From Methylophilus sp. 13 (GTDB lineage Bacteria; Pseudomonadota; Gammaproteobacteria; Burkholderiales; Methylophilaceae), in assembly GCF_015354335.1 (NCBI RefSeq), contig NZ_JADKYR010000002.1, positions 434,001-498,000 on the forward strand: a DNA stretch of 64,000 nucleotides, given 5' to 3'. The notes beneath the pieces are model-generated. The model had not been told where the DNA came from. It searched no databases and was given only the letters and a program-made list of their open reading frames with translations. Below are positions 19,307 to 28,943 of the stretch, one piece after another. Position 1 is the first letter of the stretch. Each line of letters opens with the position of its first letter. The position numbers were made by a program, and so were the translations under genes.

Positions 19307-20560
19307 TTATCTGTCGATCTCACCGAACACAATATCCTGTGTCCCAATGATGGCTACCAGGTCGGCAATCATGTGACCTTTGGTCATCTCATCCAATGCA
19401 GCCAAATGGGCAAAACCTGGCGCACGGATTTTCAGGCGGTAGGGTTTATTGGCACCATCTGACACCATATAAATCCCGAACTCGCCTTTGGGATGCTCAA
19501 CCGCGGCATAGGCCTCCCCTGCGGGAACATGGAAACCCTCGGTAAATAACTTGAAGTGGTGGATCAAGTCTTCCATATTGGTTTTCATGCCTTCGCGGTT
19601 TGGCGGGGCAATCTTATTGTCATCTGTAATGACTGGCCCTGGGTTCTTGCGTAACCAGTCTATGCATTGTTTGATGATACGGTTGGATTGACGCATTTCT
19701 TCCACACGCACCAGATACCGGTCATAACAGTCGCCATTGACGCCAATCGGGATATCAAAGTCCATCTTGTCATAGACTTCATAAGGCTGTTTCTTGCGTA
19801 AATCCCAGGCAATGCCAGAGCCACGCAACATGGCACCGGTCATGCCCAATGCCAATGCTCGCTCCGGTGTCACCACGCCAATACCCACTGTCCGCTGTTT
19901 CCAGATACGGTTATCGGTTAACAGTGTTTCATATTCGTCGACATACGTCGGGAAGCGATTGGTAAAGTCTTCAATGAAATCCAGCATGGAACCCTGACGG
20001 TTTTCATTGAGCTTGTTAATTTCTTCTGCACTACGGAATTTGGTGGTTTCGTGTTGCGGCATTTTTTCCGGCAGGTCACGATATACGCCACCCGGGCGGT
20101 AATATGCCGCATGCATACGGGCGCCAGACACGGCCTCATACACATCAAACAAATCTTCACGCTCGCGGAACGCGTACAGGAAAACCGTCATGGCGCCGAC
20201 GTCCAGCGCATGTGCACCCAGCCACAGCAAGTGGTTGAGAATACGGGTAATTTCGTCGAACATGACGCGGATATACTGCGCGCGCACTGGCACCTCAATG
20301 CCGAGCATTTTTTCAATCGCCATGACATAGGCGTGCTCATTGGCCATCATGGAGACATAATCCAGCCTGTCCATATAAGGCACACTTTGCAAATAAGTGC
20401 GGTTCTCAGCCAGTTTTTCAGTGGCACGGTGCAGCAGGCCAATGTGTGGATCGGCGCGCTGGATCACTTCACCATCCAGCTCCAGCACCAAACGCAACAC
20501 ACCGTGTGCCGCAGGGTGCTGCGGGCCGAAGTTCATCGTATAGTTCTTAATTTCAGCCAT
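19307..20560 (-). CDS. nuoD: NADH-quinone oxidoreductase subunit D
   Basis: This 417-residue, 49-kDa-type subunit forms the quinone site with Nuo[21 protein letters not shown] is the standard N-terminus and the body contains [16 protein letters not shown] chose the ATG at 20560 because GAGGAA lies 8 bp upstream; a start at 20569 would abut that site. NuoC and NuoD are separate proteins here, not fused as in E. coli. Confidence 0.96.
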   Translation of the reverse strand: MAEIKNYTMNFGPQHPAAHGVLRLVLELDGEVIQRADPHIGLLHRATEKLAENRTYLQSVPYMDRLDYVSMMANEHAYVMAIEKMLGIEVPVRAQYIRVMFDEITRILNHLLWLGAHALDVGAMTVFLYAFREREDLFDVYEAVSGARMHAAYYRPGGVYRDLPEKMPQHETTKFRSAEEINKLNENRQGSMLDFIEDFTNRFPTYVDEYETLLTDNRIWKQRTVGIGVVTPERALALGMTGAMLRGSGIAWDLRKKQPYEVYDKMDFDIPIGVNGDCYDRYLVRVEEMRQSNRIIKQCIDWLRKNPGPVITDDNKIAPPNREGMKTNMEDLIHHFKLFTEGFHVPAGEAYAAVEHPKGEFGIYMVSDGANKPYRLKIRAPGFAHLAALDEMTKGHMIADLVAIIGTQDIVFGEIDR

Positions 20561-20574
20561 ACTAACCATTCCTC

Positions 20575-20673
20575 AGCTTGCAAGATTCAGCCCAAAACAA
20601 GGCGGAATTGCACAGACTGTATGAGTCAATACGGCAAGCAATGACAACGCCGCATTGGATTGAAGCTTGCAAG
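20575..20673. repeat. Repeat-bounded intergenic element between nuoC and nuoD
   Basis: AGCTTGCAAG occurs at 20575-20584 and again at 20664-20673, in direct orientation; its core CTTGCAAG is itself palindromic. Between them lies an imperfect dyad: AAGGCGGAATTGC on one side and GCAATGACAACGCCGC on the other, around GACTGTATGAGTC. The other protein-gene junctions of the operon leave 0-47 bp, so this 107-bp gap looks like an interspersed repeat or a processing site. I see no other copy in the window. Confidence 0.5.
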
Positions 20674-20676
20674 TGA

Positions 20677-21273
20677 TTAGCCATGGTGAGCACCTTCATC
20701 ACGAATAACTCGCGGCACATTATTGCGCAACTCTACCGATACTGGCTGATAGATGACGCGCTGCTGAACAGGGTCATAACGCATTTCAACGTTACCAATC
20801 ATGGGGAAATCTTTACGGAAAGGATGACCGACAAAACCGTAATCTGTCAGCAAACGACGCAAATCAGGGTGATTTTCAAACATGATGCCGTAGAGGTCAA
20901 AAGCTTCACGCTCAAACCAGTTGGCGACCGGCCAGATATCGACCAAGGTCGGAAACACAGGAAAGTCATCGTCAGCTGCAAACGCACGGATACGCACACG
21001 CTGATTCAAACTGACCGAAAGCAAATGCAGCACCACAGCAAAGCGCTGACCTTCCCAGCGGCCATCGCCATACTCCAGATAATCCACCCCACACAAGTCA
21101 ATCAGTTGCTCAAATTTGAGCTCCGCATGGGTTTTCAATTTTTCAGCCACGGCCAGCAGGTGTTTCACATGGACTTCCACCGTGAGTTCACCCAACTGTT
21201 GCTCCAGCCTGACCACACCCTCACCCAAGGCCAACTTGAGCTGTGCAGACAAATGTTCGAGTTTTGCAGACAT
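20677..21273 (-). CDS. nuoC: NADH-quinone oxidoreductase subunit C
   Basis: This 198-residue, 30-kDa-type subunit of the peripheral arm has the conserved [20 protein letters not shown] and [19 protein letters not shown] blocks. It ends [10 protein letters not shown]. The gap to nuoD downstream is unusually long and contains a repeat-bounded element. Confidence 0.96.
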   Translation of the reverse strand: MSAKLEHLSAQLKLALGEGVVRLEQQLGELTVEVHVKHLLAVAEKLKTHAELKFEQLIDLCGVDYLEYGDGRWEGQRFAVVLHLLSVSLNQRVRIRAFAADDDFPVFPTLVDIWPVANWFEREAFDLYGIMFENHPDLRRLLTDYGFVGHPFRKDFPMIGNVEMRYDPVQQRVIYQPVSVELRNNVPRVIRDEGAHHG

Positions 21274-21316
21274 AGTTAATTTCTAGGGCTTAGTATGTTG
21301 TCAGAGCACGTCACCA

Positions 21317-21796
21317 TCAGGTTCTGGCAATCGTATTGGTACGCTTGATTTTCTTTTGCAACTGGATAATGCCGTACAGCAAGGCCTCGGCAGTGGGAGG
21401 ACACCCAGGCACATATACATCCACCGGCACAATCCGGTCACAGCCGCGCACGACTGCATAAGAGTAGTGATAGTAGCCGCCACCGTTAGCACAACTGCCC
21501 ATGGAAATTACCCAGCGCGGCTCTGCCATCTGGTCATACACCTTGCGCAGCGCAGGGGCCATTTTGTTCACCAGCGTGCCCGCCACAATCATCACGTCAG
21601 ACTGACGTGGGCTGGGCCTGAACACAATCCCGAAACGGTCCAGATCGTAACGCGAAGCGCCGGCATGCATCATTTCAACCGCACAGCAAGCCAGGCCGAA
21701 CGTCATCGGCCACAATGAACCGGTACGGGTGTAATTAATCACCGTATCCAGCGTGGTGGTAACAAAGCCTTTTTCTAATACGCCTTCAATGCTCAT
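21317..21796 (-). CDS. nuoB: NADH-quinone oxidoreductase subunit B
   Basis: This 159-residue subunit carries the N2 [4Fe-4S] cluster that reduces quinone. Ligands are the tandem Cys37-Cys38 (LACCAVEMM), Cys102 (GSCANGGG) and Cys132 ([11 protein letters not shown]). It starts 6 bp after the nuoA stop. Confidence 0.97.
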   Translation of the reverse strand: MSIEGVLEKGFVTTTLDTVINYTRTGSLWPMTFGLACCAVEMMHAGASRYDLDRFGIVFRPSPRQSDVMIVAGTLVNKMAPALRKVYDQMAEPRWVISMGSCANGGGYYHYSYAVVRGCDRIVPVDVYVPGCPPTAEALLYGIIQLQKKIKRTNTIART

Positions 21797-21802
21797 TTTG
21801 CA

Positions 21803-22159
21803 TCAATCCCATTCAAGGGCGCCCTTCATCCATTCAAAGATGAAGCCGACCACCAATACAAATAAAAACACCATCATTGCCCAGAAGCCAGCAGAGCCAA
21901 TTTCTTGGATCACCACCGCCCATGGAAAAAGAAATGCAATTTCGAGATCAAACAGAATAAACAGAATGGCGACCAGATAGTACCGCACGTCAAACTTCAT
22001 GCGCGCATCTTCAAAGGCTTCAAAGCCACATTCGTATGGAGAGTTTTTTTCCGCATCAGGTTTGTGCGGAGAGAGAATTTTACCGGCAAGCAACGGACCA
22101 AGACCAACGCCCAGCCCCACCAGGATAAACATCAAAATCGGGAAATAGTTTTCTAACAC
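21803..22159 (-). CDS. nuoA: NADH-quinone oxidoreductase subunit A
   Basis: This 118-residue three-helix subunit contains the conserved loop [21 protein letters not shown] chose a GTG at 22159: GAAGG lies 7 bp upstream and the product then begins [11 protein letters not shown], as in relatives. The longer ATG start at 22180 has no ribosome site. It is the first protein gene of the nuo cluster and follows tRNA-Leu on the same strand. Confidence 0.9.
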   Translation of the reverse strand: MLENYFPILMFILVGLGVGLGPLLAGKILSPHKPDAEKNSPYECGFEAFEDARMKFDVRYYLVAILFILFDLEIAFLFPWAVVIQEIGSAGFWAMMVFLFVLVVGFIFEWMKGALEWD

Positions 22160-22272
22160 TGATTTGCCTTCATCGATCATGTTAACAAGTTATTTCAATG
22201 CAGCTAGCCGCCCATTAAAACACTCCCAAACCATCTATTCCCTGCCAGAGCAAAGTTGCAAGCAACTCTGTC

Positions 22273-22357
22273 TGGTGCCGTCGGCGAGACTCGAACTCGC
22301 ACGACTTTCGTCACTACCCCCTCAAGATAGCGTGTCTACCAATTTCACCACGACGGC
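22273..22357 (-). tRNA. tRNA-Leu (anticodon GAG)
   Basis: On the minus strand GCCGTCG pairs with CGACGGC, followed by A and an encoded CCA. The D arm contains TTGGTAGACAC. The anticodon arm reads CTATC TTGAGGG GGTAG, giving GAG. A long variable arm follows, and the T arm contains GAGTTCGAGTCTC. The 85-nt length is right for class II tRNA-Leu. A hairpin (AGTTGC/GCAACT, 22254-22267) sits just 3' of the CCA and may guide processing. The position between secG and nuoA is common in betaproteobacteria. Confidence 0.95.
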
Positions 22358-22363
22358 CAATGT

Positions 22364-22708
22364 TTAGTTAGGAATATCTTTGGGTGTATTTTCAACCGGC
22401 TTGACCACTTCTGCAGCCTCACCTTTGGCCGGAGTCTGTTGGGTCACTGTGGATTTAACCACACTGCCAGAACTTGCTTTATGGCTGGACATAAAGGCCA
22501 GCGTCAAGCTAGTTGCAAAAAACACTGAAATAAAAATCGATGTCAGCTTGCTCAGCAAATTAGAGGACCCAGACACGCCGAATAGACTGCCGGAGGCTCC
22601 ACTGCCAAAAGCGGCGCCCATATCGGCACCCTTACCATGCTGCAATAAGACCAGGCCAATCACGGCAGCGGCTGCCAGCACATGAATGACGAGAATGACG
22701 TTTTCCAT
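22364..22708 (-). CDS. secG: Preprotein translocase subunit SecG
   Basis: This 114-residue inner-membrane protein has two helices: IHVLAAAAVIGLVLLQHG, then, after the conserved GADMGAAFGSGASGSLFG loop, LTSIFISVFFATSLTLAF. It assists the SecYE channel. A Lys- and Pro-containing tail follows. The gene ends 6 bp before the tRNA-Leu 5' end, so the tRNA is probably cut from the shared transcript. Confidence 0.95.
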   Translation of the reverse strand: MENVILVIHVLAAAAVIGLVLLQHGKGADMGAAFGSGASGSLFGVSGSSNLLSKLTSIFISVFFATSLTLAFMSSHKASSGSVVKSTVTQQTPAKGEAAEVVKPVENTPKDIPN

Positions 22709-22760
22709 ATTTCTTTAATCCATTAAGTAATAACGATTTGGCTTTTGGCTCTTTCGCTAT

Positions 22761-23570
22761 CTAGATGACGCTATTTTCAGGGACGGCCTGACATATTTTT
22801 ATAAATTGCTCTGCATCTAGCGAGCAACGACCGACCAGCGCGCCATCAATTTCCTTCTGATTCAACAATTGTACCGCATTTTGCGGGTTTACGCTGCCCC
22901 CGTAGAGGATTTTTAGCGTGTCCGCCGCCGTTTTATCGGAGGCGGCAACCGTCTCTCGAATAAACTGGTGCATGGCGACCGCCTGCTCCGAAGTGGCCGC
23001 CAGTCCGGTGCCAATCGCCCAGATCGGCTCATAAGAAACAATGCTGCCAGCAAAGGCCTCACCGCCAAATAAGCGGATGATGGTTTCCAGCTGCTTGCCA
23101 ACCACACGCTCCATGACGCCCGCTTCACGCTCCAGCAGCGTTTCACCCACACATAAAATAGGTGTTAAGCCATGCCGTTTGGCCATCATGAATTTTTCAG
23201 CAATGTTTTCATCGGACTCACAATAAGCCGTGCTGCGCTCCGAGTGGCCAATAATCACATACCTGGCGCCAAAATCGGTCAGCATTTGCGCCCCTACTTC
23301 ACCGGTGTAGGCACCTTCCTCATATTTCGCAACATTTTGTGCGCCCCAAGCGACAGAAGTTCCCGTCAACAGGGTTTGAATTTGCGCAAGATAGGGATAA
23401 GGCACGCAGACCACGACCTCCGCGCTTGTAAAACGGGCCAAGGCTGGCAGGTAGGCCTGAATCAATTGCTGGTTACGCATGAGATTGCCATGCATTTTCC
23501 AGTTGGCAACCACCAGTTTTCTTGAGGCGATGGATGTTGAAGTAGATGAAACAGTGCTGGTGCTAGACAT
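22761..23570 (-). CDS. tpiA: Triosephosphate isomerase
   Basis: This 269-residue (beta-alpha)8 enzyme interconverts dihydroxyacetone phosphate and glyceraldehyde 3-phosphate. Catalytic residues are visible: Lys25 (NWKMHGN), His109 (IGHSERS) and Glu181 (YEPIWAIGTG). A Ser/Thr-rich extension of about 16 residues precedes the normal N-terminus, so a later start is possible, although no better start codon is obvious. It begins the tpiA-secG-tRNA-nuo block. Confidence 0.95.
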   Translation of the reverse strand: MSSTSTVSSTSTSIASRKLVVANWKMHGNLMRNQQLIQAYLPALARFTSAEVVVCVPYPYLAQIQTLLTGTSVAWGAQNVAKYEEGAYTGEVGAQMLTDFGARYVIIGHSERSTAYCESDENIAEKFMMAKRHGLTPILCVGETLLEREAGVMERVVGKQLETIIRLFGGEAFAGSIVSYEPIWAIGTGLAATSEQAVAMHQFIRETVAASDKTAADTLKILYGGSVNPQNAVQLLNQKEIDGALVGRCSLDAEQFIKICQAVPENSVI

Positions 23571-23700
23571 GCAGAATTAAGCTCGCAGAGGCATGATGTG
23601 GATGCATATATAACGAGCCAGAGAGGCCCGCAAATATTCGGTTGTGCGGATTTTACGCTCGCACACCTCGAGCGGCAAGCATTACTGTGGCCAAGTAGAG

Positions 23701-23732
23701 CGTGTCTACCTCGTCAACACAAGGTAGACACG
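23701..23732. terminator. Inverted repeat downstream of the OYE gene, possible terminator
   Basis: CGTGTCTACCT (23701-23711) and AGGTAGACACG (23722-23732) form an 11-bp stem with a 10-base loop, 8 bp beyond the OYE stop. There is no clear T-run on the minus strand, so termination is uncertain. AGCGTGTCTACC here also occurs in the tRNA-Leu gene about 1.4 kb away. Confidence 0.4.
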
Positions 23733-23739
23733 AGTACAA

Positions 23740-24819
23740 TCAGGCACTTAAGAAAGGATAGTCGGTGTAGCCATGCTCGGTACCGCCGTAAAACGTTTTG
23801 GAGTCAGCCTCATTGAGTGGAACGTTTTTTGCAAACCGCTCAACCAGATCCGGGTTGGCAATAAACGGAACACCATAAGCGACTGCATCTGCATGGCCAC
23901 TGGCAATCGCCGCATTCCCGCGCGTCTTGTCATAACTCAGGTTTGCGATATAACCGCCCTTAAACAATTTACGCATCGCCGCAAAATCAAATGGCTCAGC
24001 TTTTCCACCGCCATGAATGCCCCCTTCCACCACATGCAGATAGGCCAGCTTGAAGCGATTCAGGGCATCCGTGACATGATTGAATGTTTGCTGCGCCTGG
24101 CTATCATGCATATCATTAAATGGGTTCACCGGTGACAAGCGCACCCCCACTTTGTCTGCGCCTATTGTATCCACCACCGCCTGCACCACCTCGAGCAGTA
24201 ATCGCATACGGTTTTCTACCGGCCCGCCATATTGATCCTGGCGCTGATTGCTACCGTCGCGCAAAAACTGGTCTAGCAGATAACCATTGGCCGCATGCAC
24301 TTCTACACCATCAAAACCCGCTGCAATGGCACATTTTGTGGCATGAATATAATCCTGCACGATGCCAGCCAATTCGGACACCTCCAGTGCGCGCGGGGTC
24401 ACGTAATCTTGTAAACCCTGGTAGGTAAATGCCTGGCCGGCAGGCTTAATTGCTGAAGGCGCCACTGGCAATGCCTGATTGGGTAACAGGCTGGGGTGTG
24501 AAATACGGCCTACATGCCACAACTGAATGACGATTTTTCCGCCCTTGGCATGCACAGCATCAGTCACTTTTTTCCAACCAGCCACCTGCGCATCAGTATA
24601 AATGCCTGGCAAAGCAGGATAGCCATGCGCCATTGGTGAGATCGGGGTCGCTTCGGTAATAATCAGCCCGGCAGTCGCCCGTTGCTCATAATAGGTGACA
24701 TTCATTGCTTGCGGCACACCGCCCTCACCTGCACGGTTACGTGTCAGTGGGGCCATCGCCATACGGTTTTTGATCTCAATGCTGCCCAGTTTGCCCGGGG
24801 AAAACAAATCCAATGCCAT
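23740..24819 (-). CDS. nemA: Old yellow enzyme family alkene reductase
   Basis: This 359-residue FMN-dependent TIM-barrel enzyme has the OYE markers NRMAMAPLTRNRA near the N-terminus, IQLWHVGRISHP at about residues 98-109, and the active-site pair in FDGVEVHAANGYLLDQFLRD (His and Asn). It reduces activated C=C bonds of enones, nitroesters or maleimides with NADPH. It lies near a YceI protein, a quinone reductase and pirin, suggesting a role in electrophile detoxification. The symbol reflects closest resemblance to NemA-type enzymes. Confidence 0.88.
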   Translation of the reverse strand: MALDLFSPGKLGSIEIKNRMAMAPLTRNRAGEGGVPQAMNVTYYEQRATAGLIITEATPISPMAHGYPALPGIYTDAQVAGWKKVTDAVHAKGGKIVIQLWHVGRISHPSLLPNQALPVAPSAIKPAGQAFTYQGLQDYVTPRALEVSELAGIVQDYIHATKCAIAAGFDGVEVHAANGYLLDQFLRDGSNQRQDQYGGPVENRMRLLLEVVQAVVDTIGADKVGVRLSPVNPFNDMHDSQAQQTFNHVTDALNRFKLAYLHVVEGGIHGGGKAEPFDFAAMRKLFKGGYIANLSYDKTRGNAAIASGHADAVAYGVPFIANPDLVERFAKNVPLNEADSKTFYGGTEHGYTDYPFLSA

Positions 24820-24886
24820 ACTCGCTCCTCATTCCCTGCATACAATAAAGACTGCGCGGACAAAACGTCCGCGCATGGATTTAAAA

Positions 24887-25459
24887 TTATTTTGCTTTCA
24901 CACCTTCAACCAACAAGGTGATTTCAATGTCGTCACCGACCGGCGCATTGGCGCCCGTCGCCCAGCCAAAGCCATAATCAGAAGCTTTGATGGTCAAATG
25001 CCCTTCAAAACCGGCGCGCTGGCCACCCCATGGATCGGCGCCATAGCCCAACACTTTCACGGGAATATCCACCAGTTTGGTCACGCCATGCATGGTCAGC
25101 TTACCCTGCATCACTGCCTGCGTCTGGTTGCTGGCCGTGATCTTGGTGCTCTCAAACAAAATCTGGGTATATTTGCCCACATCCAGATACTTATCCGCCT
25201 TGATATGTTCATCGCGTTTGCCAAACCCGGTATTTACACTGCTGACATTGATCGCAGCGCGTACGGTCGCCGTATTCAGATTGGTGGGATCCAGGGTAAT
25301 GACGCCACTGACATCGTTAAAAGTCCCTGAAGTTTTGGAAACAACATGACGGATACTGAAATTGGCAAAACTGTGGGTGCCATCGATATTGTAGGTATCG
25401 GTCACCGCCCAAGCCTGAGTAGCCATCATCAAGCCGAGCGTCAAAATTAATTTTTTCAC
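24887..25459 (-). CDS. YceI family periplasmic lipocalin-like protein
   Basis: This 190-residue protein has a cleavable signal peptide (MKKLILTLGLMMATQAWA) and the YceI repeats DGTHSFANFSIRHVVSKTSG and VQMP-like strands through GDDIEITLLVEG. The family forms a lipocalin-like beta barrel that binds isoprenoid or quinone-like lipids in the periplasm. It is 53 bp downstream of the quinone reductase and probably part of the same unit. Confidence 0.88.
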   Translation of the reverse strand: MKKLILTLGLMMATQAWAVTDTYNIDGTHSFANFSIRHVVSKTSGTFNDVSGVITLDPTNLNTATVRAAINVSSVNTGFGKRDEHIKADKYLDVGKYTQILFESTKITASNQTQAVMQGKLTMHGVTKLVDIPVKVLGYGADPWGGQRAGFEGHLTIKASDYGFGWATGANAPVGDDIEITLLVEGVKAK

Positions 25460-25512
25460 TGAGTTCTCCTTGTTAGATCGTGAATTAGGATAGGTTTTTA
25501 ATGAGGCCGTGG

Positions 25513-26085
25513 TTAAGCGGCTTTCGCAAAACGTAACGCAACACTGGCCACACGCTCACCCAGGTGCTCTGCCGTGAGCAGGTCACTCTGAATCGGCGCC
25601 AAGTCAGGGCCCTGGTCAGCATTCGCCTGCGCCATGGCACCTAAAAAGCTGCCCAGACGGTTTAAGTCGTTGACCGAACCATTACTGTTATTGTTCCCCG
25701 GCAGCAAATCCTGGCCTACCCAAATCATGCCATGCTGCGCGGCAAACACGGCCAACTGGATCAAGGTGCTGAGCTTGTCGCCACTCTGGCTGGCAGAAGT
25801 GGTAAAGCCAGCTGCAATCTTGTCTTTCCAGTCACGGGTATACCAGGCCTTGGAGCTGGCATCCATAAAAGTTTTAAACTGGCCTGAAGCCGAGCCCATA
25901 TAGGTTGGGCTGCCAAAGATAATGGCGTCGCTCGCCTTGAGCAGATCCCACTGCTGCTGCGCCTCATCCACAGTTAACAGATTGACGGTCACACCCGCAA
26001 CCTTTTGCGCGCCACGGGCCACGGCTTTGGCTTGCTCAGCGGTATGACCATACCCACTGTGATAAACAATTGAAACTTGAGTCAT
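25513..26085 (-). CDS. Flavodoxin-like NAD(P)H:quinone oxidoreductase (WrbA type)
   Basis: This 190-residue protein has the FMN phosphate loop VYHSGYGHTAEQAKAVARG at about residues 7-25 and FGSPTYMGSASGQFKTFMD at about 57-75, both typical of WrbA/NADPH-dependent FMN reductases. It likely reduces quinones by two electrons. Neighbouring pirin and YceI genes on the same strand fit a redox-stress cluster. Confidence 0.85.
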   Translation of the reverse strand: MTQVSIVYHSGYGHTAEQAKAVARGAQKVAGVTVNLLTVDEAQQQWDLLKASDAIIFGSPTYMGSASGQFKTFMDASSKAWYTRDWKDKIAAGFTTSASQSGDKLSTLIQLAVFAAQHGMIWVGQDLLPGNNNSNGSVNDLNRLGSFLGAMAQANADQGPDLAPIQSDLLTAEHLGERVASVALRFAKAA

Positions 26086-26115
26086 GTCATTGCTCCTTTA
26101 AAAAATGTAAAACGA

Positions 26116-26826
26116 TTATTCGACCATTTCAGGCAGATCAAACCATAATATTTCGCTGTCTTGCGCAGCATGTATCGAAAGAGAGACCGGTGCATCTACT
26201 TTGAGGGCATCCCCGGCCTGCAACTGTTTGCCATCGATCACCACTGCGCCGGATGCAATATGGAGGTAAGCACAACGCCCCGCACTGACCTCAACCGACA
26301 AAGCAGCCTCTGCTGTCAGTACCGTGGCATACAATGACAGATCCTGATGTACTTTTAATGACCCGGCGCGTGCATCAGACGAAGCAATCAAGGCCCAGCG
26401 GTTTTGCTTGTCAGCCAGCGGGATGGTTTTATCTTCATACGCCGGGGCCAAGCCTTGCGTATCAGGGGTGATCCAGATTTGTAGCAAATGGGCCGTGGTA
26501 TGCGAGGAGGCATTCATCTCACTATGACGGATACCCGTCCCTGCGCTCATGCGCTGCACATCCCCCGCGCGAATCACTGCGCTGTGTCCCATGCTGTCAG
26601 TATGGCGCAACTCCCCCGCCAACATGTAGGTAATAATTTCCATATCCTGATGGCCATGCATACCAAACCCCGTGCCAGGGGCGATTTTGTCGTCATTGAT
26701 CACCCGCAACACCGAGTAGCTCATATGCTCAGGGTCGTAATAACTGGCGAAAGAAAAACTGTGAAAGCTTTGTAACCAGCCATGATTAGCATAACCACGG
26801 CTATTTGAAGGGCGAACATGCAACAT
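26116..26826 (-). CDS. Pirin family protein (YhhW-like)
   Basis: This 236-residue bicupin protein has the metal-binding cupin motif GFGMHGHQDMEIITYMLAGE in the first domain and RMSAGTGIRHSEMN after it. YhhW-type pirins bind iron and can oxidise quercetin. It is the first gene of the minus-strand quinone reductase/YceI cluster and is divergent from the LysR gene at 26986, which is the likely regulator. Confidence 0.9.
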   Translation of the reverse strand: MLHVRPSNSRGYANHGWLQSFHSFSFASYYDPEHMSYSVLRVINDDKIAPGTGFGMHGHQDMEIITYMLAGELRHTDSMGHSAVIRAGDVQRMSAGTGIRHSEMNASSHTTAHLLQIWITPDTQGLAPAYEDKTIPLADKQNRWALIASSDARAGSLKVHQDLSLYATVLTAEAALSVEVSAGRCAYLHIASGAVVIDGKQLQAGDALKVDAPVSLSIHAAQDSEILWFDLPEMVE

Positions 26827-26884
26827 TTATTCACTCCATTTGAAAGTTTAAATGTATGATAAAAAAACACTTAATCTTTAGATA

Positions 26885-26898
26885 GCAAAACATTTTGC
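26885..26898. promoter_or_regulatory. Candidate LysR site between pirin and lysR genes
   Basis: GCAAAA (26885-26890) and TTTTGC (26893-26898) form an inverted repeat with a 2-bp spacer. A second dyad, CATTT/AAATG at 26837-26854, lies nearer the pirin gene. Both are in the 159-bp divergent region where a LysR binding and activation pair would be expected. Confidence 0.4.
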
Positions 26899-26985
26899 AT
26901 CACTTGTTCAGATTTTTTGATGAAGCCGTTAGCGCTTAAACTACCATGAACCACCCCGCCCTTTTTCAACCTTATCCCTTCAGCT

Positions 26986-27903
26986 ATGGCCATTAAACTG
27001 AGTCTGGAAGCCCTTGAAGTCATTGATGCGATTGACCGCAAAGGCAGTTTTGCCGCCGCGGCAGAGTCGCTATACCGCGTCCCTTCGGCACTCACCTACA
27101 CCATCCGCAGACTGGAAGAAGATTTGGGGCTGGAGCTTTTTGACCGCAGTGGCCACCGCGCCACGCTGACCGAAGCCGGTGCCGAACTGCTCAAAGAAGG
27201 CCGTTATTTGCTGGATGCTGCCCATGCGCTGGAGCGGCGCGTACAACGCGTTGCGACCGGCATTGAAACCGATATTGCCATTGCCATCAGTGATTTGTTC
27301 GACTTCGACCCGATACTCAATCTGCTACAAGCCTTTTACCAGCAGGGTTTTGGTACCCGCGTGAAGTTAGTCCGTGAAGTCTATGGCGGGAGCTGGGATG
27401 CATTGCAGTCGGGCCGGGCTGATATTTCTATTGGCGCTCCGGGAGATGCGCCACCTGGGGGCAGCTTTTCTACGCATTTGCTCGGACAACTGGAATTTGT
27501 GTTTGCTGTGGCCCCGCATCATCCGCTCGCCGCATTACCGGAGCCACTGAGCGCCAGTGACATTGTGCAGTATCGCGTTGTAGCGGCCGCAGACAGTTCG
27601 CTCAACCTGCCCCCGAGGACCTCAGGCATTCTTTCTGGCCAGGATGTACTCACCGTGCCTGACATGCAGACAAAATTAAAGGCGCAAATGGCAGGAATTG
27701 CCATCGGCTATCTACCCAAATTTATGGCACAAGCTGCCGCTGCGCAGGGCAAACTGGTGCTAAAACAGGTATCAGAACCGAAACCGGTAGGGCCCACCTT
27801 TATTGCCTGGCGCCAACAACGGCCCAGTGAAATGGGCAAGGCCATGCAATGGCTGCTCAAAGCCTGTTGCGAGATTCCACTGGAGCAATTGCTGAGCAAA
27901 TGA
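26986..27903 (+). CDS. LysR family transcriptional regulator
   Basis: The 305-residue product begins MAIKLSLEALEVIDAIDRKG. Its helix-turn-helix reads FAAAAESLYRVPSALTYTIRRLEEDLGLELF, and an effector domain follows from about residue 90. It resembles the YhaJ-like LysR subgroup. It is divergent from the pirin gene, so control of the pirin, quinone reductase and YceI genes is the natural inference. It ends 36 bp before a PsiE-like gene. Confidence 0.88.
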   Translation: MAIKLSLEALEVIDAIDRKGSFAAAAESLYRVPSALTYTIRRLEEDLGLELFDRSGHRATLTEAGAELLKEGRYLLDAAHALERRVQRVATGIETDIAIAISDLFDFDPILNLLQAFYQQGFGTRVKLVREVYGGSWDALQSGRADISIGAPGDAPPGGSFSTHLLGQLEFVFAVAPHHPLAALPEPLSASDIVQYRVVAAADSSLNLPPRTSGILSGQDVLTVPDMQTKLKAQMAGIAIGYLPKFMAQAAAAQGKLVLKQVSEPKPVGPTFIAWRQQRPSEMGKAMQWLLKACCEIPLEQLLSK

Positions 27904-27939
27904 TTTATCATCCTTGCTGTCGCATTGATTGGATCCAAT

Positions 27940-28862
<923 letters not shown>

Positions 28863-28897
28863 CGACCAGATCAAGAGCGCTCATTTAGTCATACAAA

Positions 28898-28926
28898 AAA
28901 CAAACCCGCCAAAGGCGGGTTTGTTT
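28898..28926. terminator. Bidirectional terminator between tadA and PEP-CTERM gene
   Basis: AAACAAACCCGCC (28898-28910) and GGCGGGTTTGTTT (28914-28926) form a perfect 13-bp stem with a 3-base loop between convergent genes. Confidence 0.88.
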
Positions 28927-28943
28927 AATGCAAAATCAACTAA

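Noticed and set aside
20051-20644. Long plus-strand ORF (197 aa) opposite nuoD
   Set aside because: It mirrors the strongly conserved nuoD gene and its sequence has no recognisable domain; codon bias of nuoD explains the open frame.
20683-21279. 198-aa plus-strand ORF exactly opposite nuoC
   Set aside because: Same length as nuoC only because the frames are complementary; nuoC has the family motifs.
22331-23732. AGCGTGTCTACC shared by tRNA-Leu and the inverted repeat near 23700, as a tRNA-derived element
   Set aside because: Only about 12 bp match and the flanks differ, so chance cannot be excluded. There is no other tRNA-like structure at 23700.
26871-27095. 74-aa minus-strand ORF at the lysR start
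   Set aside because: It overlaps the clear LysR helix-turn-helix on the other strand and has no support of its own.
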